Source: Gammaproteobacteria bacterium
GTDB taxonomy: Bacteria > Pseudomonadota > Gammaproteobacteria > Granulosicoccales > Granulosicoccaceae
Direction: 5' to 3'
Assembly (NCBI GenBank): GCA_002746645.1
Contig: PDPU01000042.1
Span: forward strand, 46,242-110,241
DNA length: 64,000 nt
Below are positions 9,545 to 21,274 of the stretch, piece by piece (the first letter of the stretch is position 1; each line of letters begins with the position of its first letter). Both the position numbers and the translations under genes were made by a program. A model generated the notes under the pieces. That model was given only the letters and a program-made list of their open reading frames with translations. It was not told where the DNA came from and made no database searches.

Positions 9545-11447
9545 ATGATGAGCAGCGCAACTGGCAGTTTCAGTGGCCTGAAATGGCAGATTCGCAGGGC
9601 TCGCAAGCGAGGTGCGCTGGGACGTGCCTATCGTGAGAGGGCCGGATTGCGCCTGGAAGGGACCGAGAAGATCGCCGCCACATCAGAGAAGGAAGAGCAG
9701 CCTGGGGGCTCGACGCTGTTTGCCTTGCCCGAAGGCTTTCCCGCGTGGGAAGGGCTGCGCATGGTCATGCTGTTCCTGCTGTTTCCCGCGATCCTGGTGC
9801 TGGCGATAACGATCACGGGTGGTCAGTGGCCGAAGGAGCTGCTCTACACCATCGCCATCCTCCTCGGTGCCTTCGTGGCGGCCAGTGCACTGCGCACCTC
9901 CGAACTCATACTCGCCTGTCTGCTGCTCTATCTGCCGTTCTCGAAGGTTTACGTCATTCCCCTGGCGCCCATGATCAACGGCACCAACGCCCTGTTGCTG
10001 CTGGGCATGGCGGCGGCGGTGCTGCAGGCGAATGCACATCGCGATCCGCTGTTCCGTCTTGATCTCGGCCGTGACGGTCATCCAGCATCCCCGGGGCTGG
10101 GGTTGGTTCTGGTACGACAACATCTGGAATTTCAAGGCCTTCATGGATCAGTTCGTGTTCTTCGCCCTGCTGACTTCGTGCATTCGCGATCGTGAAATGG
10201 CCAAGCGCATGGTCTTCTACATGATGATCGGCATCGTGCTCGTGGCGTTTCACGGCATACCGGAACTGTTTGAAAAGGCCGGACGATCCTCGATCGAGAA
10301 GAGCCGTCTCGACGGACCGCACGTGCAGTCGAACAACTACGGCGGTTTTCTCGCCTATACCTTGCTGCCGATGGCGTCGGTGTTCATGGTCTACATGCGC
10401 GACTGGCGCGTGTGGCTGCTGGGGCCGTACTTTCTGGTGGCACTGAAGCTCCTGCTGGCGACATTCTCGCGTGGTGCCTATCTCGCCATGGCCGTCGGTG
10501 GTCTGGTCGCGGCCTGGTATCGCGGCAAGGGCTTCCTGGCCTTCTGGACGGTGGTCGCGCTGAGCTTCTTCCTCGCCTTTCCGAGCGCGATTCCCGATTC
10601 CATCACGGACCGCATGGCCTCGCTGGCGGGCGACGAGGCCCGCGGCAACGAGGAAGCCATCGACAAGAGTGCCAACACACGCCTGATCATGTGGGAAGCG
10701 GCCGCCGAGATGATGCAGGAGAGTCCGGTCATGGGCAAGGGTTTCAAGGGCTTTCCCTTGCTGAAGGATCAATACGTCGATCAGCCGGTCGAGGAGAGTG
10801 ATCCACACAGCATGTACTTCATGCTCGGGGCCGAGATGGGTGTTCCCGGCTTGCTGATCTTTCTTGCCATTCTCGCCCACTGCTTCTTCATGGGGCGGCG
10901 ACTGGCGCTGCACGGGCAGGATCCGTTCGAGCGCACCATCGGTATCGCGGGGGCGGCCATTGCCGTGTGTTTCGCGGTGGTCTGCATATTCGGTTCGCGT
11001 GCCGTGTCGCTGAACGTGACCGTGTATTTCTGGACCTGGTTCGTGGTCATGCAGGTGTTGTTGCGCAAGCCGGGGATGAAAGTCCCCGATCTGGTTCCCG
11101 TGCGCGCGAAGGCGGCTGCGGGGCGGCCGCGCAGACGCCCGCAGGGCAAGGGCTATGCCGTACTCGTCCGGAAGGTGGACGACGAGGGGTTGCCGGAAAC
11201 CGCAGTTGAGTCGACCGAGGGCGGGCGCCACCGGAAACCTCGTCGGCCACGCAAGCCTCTGCGAACCCGGAAACGGCTACGCGGTGCGCAGCCACCGGCC
11301 ACGACCCTGCCGTCGAGTCGGACACGGCAGGCGCCGGTTGACGGGGCTGCCGACGAAGACGGCGTCAGCGAACTCCAGCGCCGAACGCGCGCGGCCGTCG
11401 ATCGTGCGGGCGCTCGCCAGCGGCTGCGTCAGAATCGCGGCGTCTGA
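9545..11447 (+). pseudogene. O-antigen ligase/polymerase (Wzy/WaaL-like), frameshifted
   Basis: Inner-membrane protein of the O-antigen ligase/polymerase family. The first reading frame (9545 to about 10060) encodes a cytoplasmic leader and several membrane segments up to LPFSKVYVIPLAPMINGTN. The continuation lies in the +1 frame from about 10050: FWYDNIWNFKAF, the Wzy_C-like LDGPHVQSNNYGGFLAY, FSRGAYLAM and more membrane segments. The break is between about 10040 and 10080, and the region joining the frames seems short compared with relatives. The last 120 residues are Arg/Pro-rich and repetitive. As written no full-length polymerase would be made; a real mutation and a base-call error cannot be told apart here. 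Confidence 0.78.
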
Positions 11448-11709
11448 CCCGCGCTGCCGTCAACTACACTTCCCACGGAGACGCGCGGATACTTGATTCG
11501 TGCGCTGGTTCAAGCCACTGTGGATCGCTGTTCGGGGCACCCTGGCGATGGGGTACGAAACTTGCGACGCTGACGACACGGGTAAGAGTTCCGTCAGGCA
11601 CTCGAACCTTGCGTGATTCATGTGGTCGGAATCGATTGTTGATTGCACCGGGCAGTTGCCGGGCGTGATGTGATGAAAACGGCAGGTATTTCGAGACTGG
11701 ACACGCCAG
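11448..11709. other. Intergenic region upstream of clpS
   Basis: This 262-bp gap separates the EPS cluster from clpS. I see no convincing ORF, RNA gene or strong intrinsic terminator in it. It presumably contains the clpS promoter, but no clear -35/-10 pair stands out. Confidence 0.4.
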
Positions 11710-12033
11710 ATGAGTGAATACGAGCATGAGCAGGAAGGTGGACTGGTGGTCGAGCCAGCCCGGCCGGCACTGGCCAGACCGCCACGCTGGCAGGTTTTCC
11801 TGCTCAATGACGATTACACGCCAATGGAGTTTGTGGTCGAAGTCTTGCAGCAGTTCTTTCGGCTGGATCGAGAACAGGCCACGCGCGTGATGTTGCACGT
11901 GCACCAGAGGGGCAAGGGCATCTGCGGGGTCTTCACTCGCGAGATTGCCGAGACCAAGGTGGCACAGGTGACGCAGTACGCGCGCGAATGCAAACATCCT
12001 TTGCTGTGCGAAATGGAAAGGGCAGACGACTGA
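11710..12033 (+). CDS. clpS: ATP-dependent Clp protease adaptor ClpS
   Basis: A 107-aa adaptor that binds the ClpA N-domain and delivers N-degron substrates to ClpAP. The flexible N-terminal tail (about 25 residues) is followed by the core with [19 protein letters not shown], which contains the N-end-residue-binding D/N-D and Met gate positions, and [19 protein letters not shown]. Length is normal. It lies 54 bp upstream of clpA on the same strand, the standard arrangement. Confidence 0.97.
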   Translation: MSEYEHEQEGGLVVEPARPALARPPRWQVFLLNDDYTPMEFVVEVLQQFFRLDREQATRVMLHVHQRGKGICGVFTREIAETKVAQVTQYARECKHPLLCEMERADD

Positions 12034-12087
12034 GCACATGCTCGATCAATTCCCGGACCCCAGACCAGGCGAGAGCAGAACCAGGTT

Positions 12088-14391
12088 ATGTTGAGTAAAG
12101 AACTGGAATACACCTTGAACAACGCGTTCAAGGACGCGCGAACGCGCCGATTTGAATTCATGACGGTGGAGCACCTGCTGCTTGCGCTGCTTGACAATCC
12201 GTCGGCTGCCAAGGTGCTGCGTGAGTGCGGCGCCGATCTCGAGACGCTGCGTGACGATCTTGACAATGCCGTCAAGGAAAGCACGCCGCTGCTCGACGAG
12301 GACGACAGCCGCGAAACCCAACCCACGCTCGGTTTCCAGCGGGTGCTGCAGCGCGCCGTCTTTCACGTGCAGAGCTCGGGCAAGAAGGAAGTCACCGGTG
12401 CCAACGTACTCGTGGCCATCTTCGGCGAGCAGGACTCGCAGACCGTCTACTTCCTGAACAAGCAGAACGTCACGCGCCTGGATGTCGTCAACTACATCGC
12501 GCATGGCATTTCGAGAAAGGGCGACGAGGAGTCCGACGAGGTCGATGACACCGCGGCCGACTTCACCGGCGAAGAACCGGACAGCGATGCAAGCCCGCTC
12601 GAGAAGTACGCCACGAACCTCAATGCCAAGGCCGAAGCCGGCAATATCGACCCACTGATCGGTCGCGAGCACGAGGTCGAACGCGCCTCTCAGGTGCTCT
12701 GCCGACGCAGAAAGAACAATCCCCTGCTCGTCGGCGAGGCCGGTGTCGGCAAGACGGCCATCGCCGAAGGCCTTGCGCGCCGTATCGTCGATGGCGACGT
12801 GCCCGAGGTGCTGGCAAGCGCGGTGATCTACTCGCTCGATCTCGGTGCGCTTGTTGCCGGCACCAAGTATCGCGGCGACTTCGAAAAGCGTCTGAAGAGC
12901 ATTCTCGGGCAGTTGAAGAACGAGCCCGGTGCGGTGCTCTTCATCGACGAGATCCACACCATCATCGGTGCCGGTGCGGCCTCGGGTGGCGTCATGGACG
13001 CCTCGAACCTGATCAAGCCCATGCTGGCTTCGGGCGAGCTGAAGTGCATCGGCTCCACGACCTATCAGGAATACCGCGGCATCTTCGAGAAGGATCGCGC
13101 ACTCTCGCGCCGTTTCCAGAAGATCGACGTGATCGAGCCGACCGTCGACCAGACCTACCAGATTCTCAAGGGTCTGAAGTCACGCTACGAAGAGTTCCAT
13201 GACGTCGAATACTCCAACAAGGCGCTGAAGACGGCAGCGGAACTTGCCGGTCGCTACATCAACGACCGCTTTCTGCCCGACAAGGCCATCGACGTGATCG
13301 ACGAGGCCGGCGCCAACAACCGCGTCCAGGGGACGACAGGCGAGGGCAAGGAAGGCCGGAAGAGCCGCATCACGGTCAAGGACATCGAAGCGATCGTGGC
13401 GAAGATTGCGCGTATCCCGGAAAAGAGCGTGTCGTCTTCCGATACCGACAAGCTCAAGACACTGTCTCGCGACATGCGCATGCTGGTGTTCGGTCAGGAC
13501 GAAGCCATCGAGACCCTGTCGGCAGCCATCAAGATGTCGCGTTCGGGCCTCGGTCATGAAGACAAGCCCATCGGCAGCTTCCTCTTTGCAGGACCGACCG
13601 GTGTCGGCAAGACCGAAGTCACCAAACAGCTCGCACAGATCATGGGCATCGAACTGATCCGCTTCGACATGTCGGAGTACATGGAACGGCACACCGTGTC
13701 GCGCCTCATCGGAGCGCCCCCGGGTTACGTGGGCTACGATCAGGGCGGACTGCTGACCGATGCCGTGGTGCAGCATCCACATGCCGTCGTGCTGCTCGAC
13801 GAAATCGAGAAGGCACACCCCGATGTCTTCAACCTGCTGCTGCAGGTGATGGATCACGGCACGCTGACCGACAACAACGGCAGAAAGGCCGACTTCCGCA
13901 ACATCGTGCTGGTCATGACCACCAACGCCGGTGCCGAGTCGCTGTCGCGCACCACCATGGGCTTCACCCAGCAGGATCACTCCAGCGATGCGATGGAAGC
14001 GGTCAACCGCCTGTTCACGCCGGAGTTCCGCAACCGACTCGACGCCATCATCCAGTTCAAGCCGCTCGACAAGGACATCATTCTCAACGTCGTCGACAAG
14101 TTCATCATCGAACTCGAATCGCAGCTCGAACAGAAGAAGGTGTCGATCGACTTCGCGCCCGATGCCAAGGCCTGGATGGCCGAGCACGGTTTCGACGCGA
14201 AGATGGGTGCGCGCCCGATGACGCGCCTGATCAGCGAGAACATCAAGAAACCCCTGGCCGACGAGATCCTCTTCGGCAAGCTCGCGGGCGGCGGCCACGT
14301 GCACGTCAGACTCGACGAGAAGGGCAACATCACCTTCGAGATCGACAACCGCGAGGCCGACAACAAGCCGGTGGCATCGAAGGAAGTCTGA
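12088..14391 (+). CDS. clpA: ATP-dependent Clp protease ATP-binding subunit ClpA
   Basis: AAA+ unfoldase (767 aa) of the ClpAP protease. It has the double Clp-N domain (residues about 1-145), an acidic linker, a first AAA+ module with GEAGVGKT (about residue 215) and [12 protein letters not shown], and a second module with GPTGVGKT (about residue 503) and [11 protein letters not shown], then a ClpB-D2-small domain. No middle (ClpB-type) coiled-coil domain is present, which separates it from ClpB. It follows clpS and ends before a strong hairpin at 14523-14551. Confidence 0.97.
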   Translation: MLSKELEYTLNNAFKDARTRRFEFMTVEHLLLALLDNPSAAKVLRECGADLETLRDDLDNAVKESTPLLDEDDSRETQPTLGFQRVLQRAVFHVQSSGKKEVTGANVLVAIFGEQDSQTVYFLNKQNVTRLDVVNYIAHGISRKGDEESDEVDDTAADFTGEEPDSDASPLEKYATNLNAKAEAGNIDPLIGREHEVERASQVLCRRRKNNPLLVGEAGVGKTAIAEGLARRIVDGDVPEVLASAVIYSLDLGALVAGTKYRGDFEKRLKSILGQLKNEPGAVLFIDEIHTIIGAGAASGGVMDASNLIKPMLASGELKCIGSTTYQEYRGIFEKDRALSRRFQKIDVIEPTVDQTYQILKGLKSRYEEFHDVEYSNKALKTAAELAGRYINDRFLPDKAIDVIDEAGANNRVQGTTGEGKEGRKSRITVKDIEAIVAKIARIPEKSVSSSDTDKLKTLSRDMRMLVFGQDEAIETLSAAIKMSRSGLGHEDKPIGSFLFAGPTGVGKTEVTKQLAQIMGIELIRFDMSEYMERHTVSRLIGAPPGYVGYDQGGLLTDAVVQHPHAVVLLDEIEKAHPDVFNLLLQVMDHGTLTDNNGRKADFRNIVLVMTTNAGAESLSRTTMGFTQQDHSSDAMEAVNRLFTPEFRNRLDAIIQFKPLDKDIILNVVDKFIIELESQLEQKKVSIDFAPDAKAWMAEHGFDAKMGARPMTRLISENIKKPLADEILFGKLAGGGHVHVRLDEKGNITFEIDNREADNKPVASKEV

Positions 14392-14407
14392 GGCCTCGCC
14401 TCCGTCG

Positions 14408-14508
14408 CGCGGCAAGGTGCCGTGCGGCAAGGGGCCGTGCGGCAAGGGGCCGTGCGGCAAGGGGCCGTGCTGCGGCAAGGTGTTGCGCAGCAAGGTGTTG
14501 CACAGCCA
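14408..14508. repeat. 15-bp GC-rich tandem repeat downstream of clpA
   Basis: About four to five imperfect copies of the unit gtgcggcaaggggcc lie directly after the clpA stop codon, degenerating towards the 3' end (gcagcaaggtgttgc). It contains no plausible gene. Origin by replication slippage is my inference. Confidence 0.75.
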
Positions 14509-14522
14509 CGACGGCAGTCATG

Positions 14523-14551
14523 CGGAAACCCGGCACTGGCCGGGTTTTCCG
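14523..14551 (+). terminator. Intrinsic terminator of clpA
   Basis: A GC-rich inverted repeat CCCGGC-actg-GCCGGG is flanked by an A-tract before and TTTT after it, and the wider arms CGGAAACCCGGC/GCCGGGTTTTCCG also pair. It is placed about 130 bp after the clpA stop, consistent with a rho-independent terminator. Confidence 0.75.
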
Positions 14552-14590
14552 TGTCGGGCATCCCGGGTTTCGGACAGCCTTTCGTGAAAC

Positions 14591-14628
14591 GGAAACGGAA
14601 ACGGAAACGGAAACGGAAACGGAAACGG
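14591..14628. repeat. Hexanucleotide GGAAAC tandem repeat
   Basis: Six perfect copies of ggaaac in a row (14591-14626), preceded by a partial copy, between the clpA and infA terminators. It lies in non-coding DNA, so copy number can vary without a coding effect. Confidence 0.9.
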
Positions 14629-14650
14629 AAAAACCCCGGCATTGCCAGGG
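14629..14650 (-). terminator. Intrinsic terminator of infA
   Basis: On the minus strand CCCTGGC-aat-GCCGGGG forms a 7-bp stem (one G-U pair) with a 3-nt loop, followed directly by TTTTT. It sits about 90 bp after the infA stop codon and reads in the infA direction. Confidence 0.65.
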
Positions 14651-14739
14651 TCTTTCGAGGGTTCGATCTGCATGAAGCCTGCGAGGCCCGCCGGCCTGGT
14701 CATGACCGACGGTGACTGCGCGACGAAATCCGGCCGAAC

Positions 14740-14958
14740 TCAGCGGCTGCGGTAGGTGATGCGACCCTTGGACAGATCGTAGGGGGTCATCTGCACGGTG
14801 ACCCTGTCACCGGTCAGGATACGGATGTAGTGTTTGCGCATCTTGCCGGAAATGTGTGCGGTCACGACGTGACCGTTTTCCAGTTCGACACGAAACATCG
14901 TGTTCGGCAGGGTGTCTATCACCGTGCCTTCCATCTCAATGGGTTCTTCTTTGGCCAT
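14740..14958 (-). CDS. infA: Translation initiation factor IF-1
   Basis: A 72-aa S1/OB-fold protein that binds the ribosomal A site during initiation. The whole family sequence is recognisable: [39 protein letters not shown], and [11 protein letters not shown] at the C-terminus. It is transcribed towards clpA, as in many gammaproteobacteria. A promoter-like pair lies upstream at 15012-15039. Confidence 0.98.
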   Translation of the reverse strand: MAKEEPIEMEGTVIDTLPNTMFRVELENGHVVTAHISGKMRKHYIRILTGDRVTVQMTPYDLSKGRITYRSR

Positions 14959-15011
14959 CGGCTCTCCGGTTGGGCGCGCCAGTATCGGCGGCTGTCTGGA
15001 TCAAAGGCGCC

Positions 15012-15039
15012 ATTATCACCATATTGCGCTTCACTGCAA
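15012..15039 (-). promoter_or_regulatory. Probable sigma-70 promoter of infA
   Basis: On the minus strand TTGCAG (15039-15034) and GATAAT (15017-15012) are separated by 16 bp, and the -10 lies about 55 bp before the infA ATG. The match is good but not confirmed by transcript data. Confidence 0.5.
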
Positions 15040-15119
15040 GTGGCAAACGCAAGAATGATGCCGTTTGTGCCACCGCAGCATGGGGGCAGATCCATCCAAT
15101 TCAAGCCATAATAGGGCGC

Positions 15120-15620
15120 ATGCAAGCCACACTGACATCACGGCGGGAGGTAACCAGCGGGCGTTTCGCGGCCCTGATGGAGCTCTACGAGAGCAACTAC
15201 ATCCTGCTCAGGCGGCTCATTCCGAACCTCACGGCGCTTGAAGGAGGGAGTGAACAGCGTTACCTGTCCTGGCGTGCCGGTGCCGTGCCACTGGAACTCT
15301 CGGCCATCGAACACAGCCGCTATACCAGCAGCTTTCGCCTGAGCTATCGCTTTTCGTCACGCCGGCAGCCGAGCCGCGAACCCGACCTGACGATCCGGCT
15401 GTATCACGACGCACGTTCTGCCGAAGTCATGACCGGGCTGTTGCCGAGTTCACGCCGTGATGCCCGCGGCGAGCCGCGCCGGCGGCGCGATCTCGGCGAA
15501 GGCATGCGTCTCAACCGTTTTTTCAATCGCTGGCTGGCCTACTGCCTGAGACAGGGTCACAGCTTCGATGTCGAGGGTGCGCTGCGCGAAGGCGCAACGA
15601 ATCAGTCCGCACAGAACTGA
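15120..15620 (+). CDS. DUF1249 (YqiB-like) family protein
   Basis: A 166-aa protein matching the DUF1249/YqiB family, seen in YESNYILLRRLIPNL, LTIRLYHDARSAEVM and RLNRFFNRWLAYCL. The function of the family is unknown; members are small, cytoplasmic and common in gammaproteobacteria. ATG 15120 was chosen because the family motif starts soon after it and the longer frame reads through the infA promoter. A CATAAT box ends only 7 nt before the ATG, which would suit a very short or leaderless transcript. The 3' end overlaps the DUF4124 gene on the other strand by 19 bp. Confidence 0.85.
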   Translation: MQATLTSRREVTSGRFAALMELYESNYILLRRLIPNLTALEGGSEQRYLSWRAGAVPLELSAIEHSRYTSSFRLSYRFSSRRQPSREPDLTIRLYHDARSAEVMTGLLPSSRRDARGEPRRRRDLGEGMRLNRFFNRWLAYCLRQGHSFDVEGALREGATNQSAQN

Positions 15621-16345
15621 TCGAAACTCTTCTGATAGCGCGCCATGTGAATCACGGTGTTGTCCATGTCACCCGGCGTCAGATCAAGGCGCAGACGGCG
15701 CTCGAGCGAGACCACGCGCTTCCTGAGATCATCGCAGCGGTTCCGCTTGTTGCGGGCCGCGATCGCGTCCGGACTCATCGGTGGCGTTCGTGAAGACGCG
15801 GCACTGGCGGCCGTAGCGTGGCTGGCGCCGGAACCTGCGGGCGAACGCGCGCCGCGCTGCGAACTGCCATTCCCGGAAACCTCCGGCGCGTAGCTGATGC
15901 GAGCAGGGGCGGAGACCGACACCTTTGCCGGTGCCGTGGCGCGAATGCCGGTACTGCCGGCACGGGCGGCGGTGGCCTTGCTGTCGTTGTCGCTGCCATC
16001 GGGGCCGACCGGCGAGCTGCGGCCGCCGATGCGTTGCAGACGTTGGCTGACGGCCGCATCGATGGCAGCCTGAGCGGCCTGTTCATTACCGGCGTCGAAC
16101 TCCGTCGTGGTGTTCGATCGAGTGGTGGCTGCACCGGTTGCCGGGGCCGGGGCAGACACCGCCGATGCTGCCGGCGAGGTCATGCCGCTTGCGCCGCCGT
16201 TCACCGTTTCATACCGGGTGCCGGCTGCCGGTGGCTCGGTCGAGAAGGTGATCGAACCATCGGCTTCGGCCCACTTGTAGAGCGTTACCGCCTGGGCGGA
16301 TGAGGCAAGCAGCAGGCATGCTGCCGTGAGAGTTGCTCGAGTCAT
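15602..16345 (-). CDS. DUF4124 domain-containing secreted protein
   Basis: A 247-aa protein with a signal peptide (LTAACLLLASSAQA) followed by the DUF4124 pattern VTLYKWAEADGSITFS, a short beta domain common in proteobacterial envelope proteins. The middle (about residues 60-185) is Ala/Ser/Thr/Gly-rich and likely disordered; the C-terminus has the helical segment CDDLRKRVVSLERRLRLD. Start MTRATL (ATG at 16345) was picked for the signal peptide. Function unknown; periplasmic location inferred. Confidence 0.8.
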   Translation of the reverse strand: MTRATLTAACLLLASSAQAVTLYKWAEADGSITFSTEPPAAGTRYETVNGGASGMTSPAASAVSAPAPATGAATTRSNTTTEFDAGNEQAAQAAIDAAVSQRLQRIGGRSSPVGPDGSDNDSKATAARAGSTGIRATAPAKVSVSAPARISYAPEVSGNGSSQRGARSPAGSGASHATAASAASSRTPPMSPDAIAARNKRNRCDDLRKRVVSLERRLRLDLTPGDMDNTVIHMARYQKSFDQFCAD

Positions 16346-16441
16346 CGGGTCTGGTGCCGGTCGGGTGCGATGAAATGGACTAGAGTTCCTGAGGTGTTCA
16401 AGCAGCGAACACGTATTCAAAACGGGAACAATGCAAGGTCG

Positions 16442-16843
16442 ATGCCGATGAACACGGGAGTGGCGTTTCTGGTCGTGGCCGCGGGCGGTGCCCTCGGTGC
16501 CTGCTGTCGCTATGCGGCAAGCCTGTGGCTGGTGGGAGAGCGGTTCTCCATCCCCTTCGCCACACTGTCCGTGAATCTTGCGGGCTGTTTCATGGCCGGG
16601 CTTCTCTATGCACTCATCGCGCAACGCGCCGTGCCGGCGGGCTACCTCGCGCTCCTGCTCATCACGGGCTTTCTCGGCGCCCTGACCACCTTCTCGACCT
16701 TCTCGGTGGAAACCCTGACGCTGTTTCTCGCCGAGCGACCCTGGGCGGCACTGGCGAACGCCCTCGTGAACCTTGTCGGCAGTCTGGCCGCCGTTGCAGC
16801 GGGGTTCCTGTTGCTGGCGGGGCGGATTCCGCATGCTGCGTGA
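16442..16843 (+). CDS. crcB: Fluoride channel CrcB/FluC
   Basis: A four-helix membrane protein of 133 aa that forms dual-topology dimers exporting fluoride. Family signatures are visible: GGALGACCRYAAS near the N-terminus, NLAGCFMAG in helix 2, and GFLGALTTFSTFSVET containing the Phe-box residues. ATG 16442 or 16448 could be the start. It lies upstream of serS, as in several gammaproteobacteria. No fluoride riboswitch motif was recognised upstream. Confidence 0.95.
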   Translation: MPMNTGVAFLVVAAGGALGACCRYAASLWLVGERFSIPFATLSVNLAGCFMAGLLYALIAQRAVPAGYLALLLITGFLGALTTFSTFSVETLTLFLAERPWAALANALVNLVGSLAAVAAGFLLLAGRIPHAA

Positions 16844-16861
16844 CGGTTGCAACGCTGCCGG

Positions 16862-18431
<1,570 letters not shown>

Positions 18432-18434
18432 TCG

Positions 18435-20420
18435 ATGTCGGCACTGCCGTCCGTACCGCACTATCTGCTCAGGAACGCCGAGCAGTTCGGCGATCGCGTG
18501 GCCATGCGCCACAAGGATCTCGGCATCTGGCACGAGTGGACCTGGCAGGAACTGGCGCAGGAGGTCATGTGGTTCTCGCTCGGTCTGCGCGAACTCGGCC
18601 TCGGTGAGGACGAGAAGGTGGCCATCATCGGCCACAATCGCCCGCGTCTCTACTGGGCCTTCAGTGCCATCCAGGCACTTGGCAGCGTGCCGGTGCCCAC
18701 CTACGCCGATGCGGTTGCCGAGGAACTGGCCTTCGTGCTCGATCACGCCGAAGCCACCATGGTCATCTGTCAGGATCAGGAACAGGTCGACAAGGTGCTG
18801 GCGGCGAACCACCCGTCCATCCGCGACATCATCTACGACGAGCCGCGGGGCCTGCGCGACTACGATGCCACGCACATCCATTCGATCGACCATGTGCAGG
18901 AGCTCGGGCGCAAGGCTCTCGAGCGCGACCCCGGGCTCGAACCCGCCTGGCGCACGGGCATCGACGCGCTCGGGCACGACGATCTCTGCGTGATGCTCTA
19001 CACCTCGGGCACCACGGGCAAGCCCAAGGGCGTGATGCTCTCGCACGCGAACATCATCAGCACGGCGCTTGCGGCCAACGCATTCGACCATCTCGACGAG
19101 AACGAGGTGACGCTTGCCTATCTGCCACTCGCCTGGGTGGGGGATCACGTCTTCAGTCAGGCGCAGGCACTGACCGCCGGATACTGCGTGTGCTGCCCCG
19201 AGAGCCCCGAAACCGTGGCCATCTGCCGCCGCGAAATCGCGCCGAGCTACTTCTTTGCCCCGCCGCGCGTGTTCGAGGATCTTCTCACCAACATCAACGT
19301 GGCGATGCAGGACGCGAGCCGCCCGAAGCGGGCCATGTTCGATCACTTCATCAAGGTAGCGCGTCGCCACGGGGAAGCGCTGCTCGACGGCAAGAGCATC
19401 GGCGCAGGCGCACGGTTTCACTATGCGCTCGGCGAATTTCTCGTGTACGGGCCCCTCAAGAACCGCATGGGAATGTCGCGCATTCGCGTGGCCTACACGG
19501 CCGGGGAGGCGATGGGGCCCGATCTCTTTCGCTTCTATCGTTCGCTCGGCATCAACCTCAAGCAACTCTACGGTCAGACCGAAGCCACCGTGTACATCAC
19601 GGCGCAACCGGACGGCGAGATCGATGCCGATACGGTCGGCAAGCCCTCGCCCGGTGTCGAGGTGAAGATCGCCGAGAACGGGGAAGTCATGTACCGCTCG
19701 CCGGGCGTGTTCATGGGTTACTTCCGCAACGAGGCTGCCACCGCCGACACCAGAACACCCGATGGCTGGGTACATACGGGCGATGCGGGCTTCTTCGACG
19801 ATCGCGGACACCTGCACATCATCGACCGTGCCAAGGATGTCGGTGCACTCGAGGACGGCAGCCTGTTCGCCCCGAAGTATGTCGAGAACAAGCTGAAGTT
19901 CTTCTCGGACATCAAGGAAGTGGTGGCCTTCGGGCACCAGCGTGATTTCGTCACCGTGTTCATCAACATCGATCTGGCGTCGGTGGCGAACTGGGCCGAA
20001 CGAAACAACATCGTCTATGCGTCCTATCAGGAACTGGCGAATCATCCCGAGGTATACGACATGGTCGAGGCGCACGTCCGTGACGTCAACGAGGATCTCG
20101 CCGCCGAGCCTCGCATGGCAGGTTCGGTCATCCGCCGTTTCCTCGTGCTGCACAAGGAACTCGATGCCGATGACGGCGAACTCACGCGCACGCAGAAGGT
20201 GCGACGCAATTTCATCGACGAACGCTACGGGGTACTCATCGACGCGCTCTACAACGGTGCCGAATCCTGCTTCGTCTCGACCGAAGTGACCTACGAAGAC
20301 GGGCGCAAGGGGAACATCGAGGCCACGGTACGGATTCGTGACGTGGCGCCGCCGGCCGCGATGCTCAGCGGGGCGAACCCCGGTGCCGCGGCAAGCCCGA
20401 CCCTCGAGAGTTCAATGTGA
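18435..20420 (+). CDS. AMP-binding long-chain acyl-CoA synthetase-like ligase
   Basis: ANL-superfamily adenylate-forming ligase (661 aa) expected to activate an organic acid to its CoA thioester. Motifs in order: LYTSGTTGKPKGVMLSH (P-loop), YGQTEA, GWVHTGDAGFF with DDRGHLHIIDRAKD, and a C-terminal LTRTQKVRR holding the likely catalytic lysine. Its length and insert pattern fit long-chain acyl-CoA ligases that are often encoded beside branched-chain-type ABC importers. It starts the operon-like run ligase-livG-livH-livM-livK-livF, overlapping livG. The substrate is not evident. Confidence 0.88.
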   Translation: MSALPSVPHYLLRNAEQFGDRVAMRHKDLGIWHEWTWQELAQEVMWFSLGLRELGLGEDEKVAIIGHNRPRLYWAFSAIQALGSVPVPTYADAVAEELAFVLDHAEATMVICQDQEQVDKVLAANHPSIRDIIYDEPRGLRDYDATHIHSIDHVQELGRKALERDPGLEPAWRTGIDALGHDDLCVMLYTSGTTGKPKGVMLSHANIISTALAANAFDHLDENEVTLAYLPLAWVGDHVFSQAQALTAGYCVCCPESPETVAICRREIAPSYFFAPPRVFEDLLTNINVAMQDASRPKRAMFDHFIKVARRHGEALLDGKSIGAGARFHYALGEFLVYGPLKNRMGMSRIRVAYTAGEAMGPDLFRFYRSLGINLKQLYGQTEATVYITAQPDGEIDADTVGKPSPGVEVKIAENGEVMYRSPGVFMGYFRNEAATADTRTPDGWVHTGDAGFFDDRGHLHIIDRAKDVGALEDGSLFAPKYVENKLKFFSDIKEVVAFGHQRDFVTVFINIDLASVANWAERNNIVYASYQELANHPEVYDMVEAHVRDVNEDLAAEPRMAGSVIRRFLVLHKELDADDGELTRTQKVRRNFIDERYGVLIDALYNGAESCFVSTEVTYEDGRKGNIEATVRIRDVAPPAAMLSGANPGAAASPTLESSM

Positions 20421-21274
20421 CGGAGCCGGACATGCACAACGCAGACGTCAGGGACGAAGCGGTCACTGCAGCTTCCGGTCTCGTGGCCGCAGCGCCTGCC
20501 GGGCAACGCGAAGTATTGCTTGACTGCGCCAATGTCTCGCTCTCCTTCGGTGGCGTGCAGGCCATCACCGACATCTCCTTCAATGTCGAGAAGGGCGAGA
20601 TACGCGCCATCATCGGGCCGAACGGTGCCGGCAAGACCTCGATGCTCAACGTCATCAACGGGTTCTATCGCCCGCAGGTCGGCGTCATCACCTTCCGTGG
20701 CAAGGTCAGGAAGCGCATACGCCCGCATCAGGCGGCGGCCAGCGGCATCGCCCGCACCTTCCAGAACGTCGCCCTGTTTCGGGGCATGACCACGCTCGAC
20801 AACATCATGTCGGGACGCTCGCTGATGATGAAACGGGGTCTGTTCTGGCAGGCGATTCACGCCGGACCGGCAAGGCGCGAGGAAATCGAGCATCGCCGCA
20901 AGGTCGAAGACATCATCGACTTTCTCGAGATCGCGCATATCCGGAAACGCCCCGTGGGCAAACTGCCCTACGGGCTGCAGAAGCGGGTCGAACTCGGTCG
21001 CGCCATGGCGATGGAACCGGAACTGCTCCTGCTCGACGAGCCCATGGCCGGCATGAACCTCGAGGAAAAGGAAGACATGAGCCGCTTCATCGTCGACCTC
21101 AACCACGAGTTCGGTACCACCATCGCGCTCATCGAACACGACATGGGTGTGGTCATGGATCTGGCAGACCGCGTCGTGGTACTCGACTACGGCCGCAAGA
21201 TCGGAGACGGCTCGCCGGATGAAGTGCAGGCAAGTCAGGAAGTCATCGACGCCTACCTCGGAGTGCCGCACTGA
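20417..21274 (+). CDS. Branched-chain-type ABC transporter ATPase (LivG-like)
   Basis: ABC ATPase of 285 aa (from GTG 20417) with Walker A GPNGAGKTS, a signature-region LPYGLQKRVELGRAM, Walker B LLLLDEPMAGM and switch histidine in ALIEHDMGVV. The ARTFQNVALF segment is typical of LivG. GTG 20417 overlaps the ligase stop, but ATG 20432 has a better-placed GGAG at 20422-20425 and may be the real start. It works with the two permeases, the binding protein and the second ATPase encoded downstream. Confidence 0.92.
   Translation: MTEPDMHNADVRDEAVTAASGLVAAAPAGQREVLLDCANVSLSFGGVQAITDISFNVEKGEIRAIIGPNGAGKTSMLNVINGFYRPQVGVITFRGKVRKRIRPHQAAASGIARTFQNVALFRGMTTLDNIMSGRSLMMKRGLFWQAIHAGPARREEIEHRRKVEDIIDFLEIAHIRKRPVGKLPYGLQKRVELGRAMAMEPELLLLDEPMAGMNLEEKEDMSRFIVDLNHEFGTTIALIEHDMGVVMDLADRVVVLDYGRKIGDGSPDEVQASQEVIDAYLGVPH

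Noticed and set aside
16346..16441. Fluoride riboswitch upstream of crcB
   Set aside because: The conserved elements of the crcB motif could not be found in the 96-bp leader.
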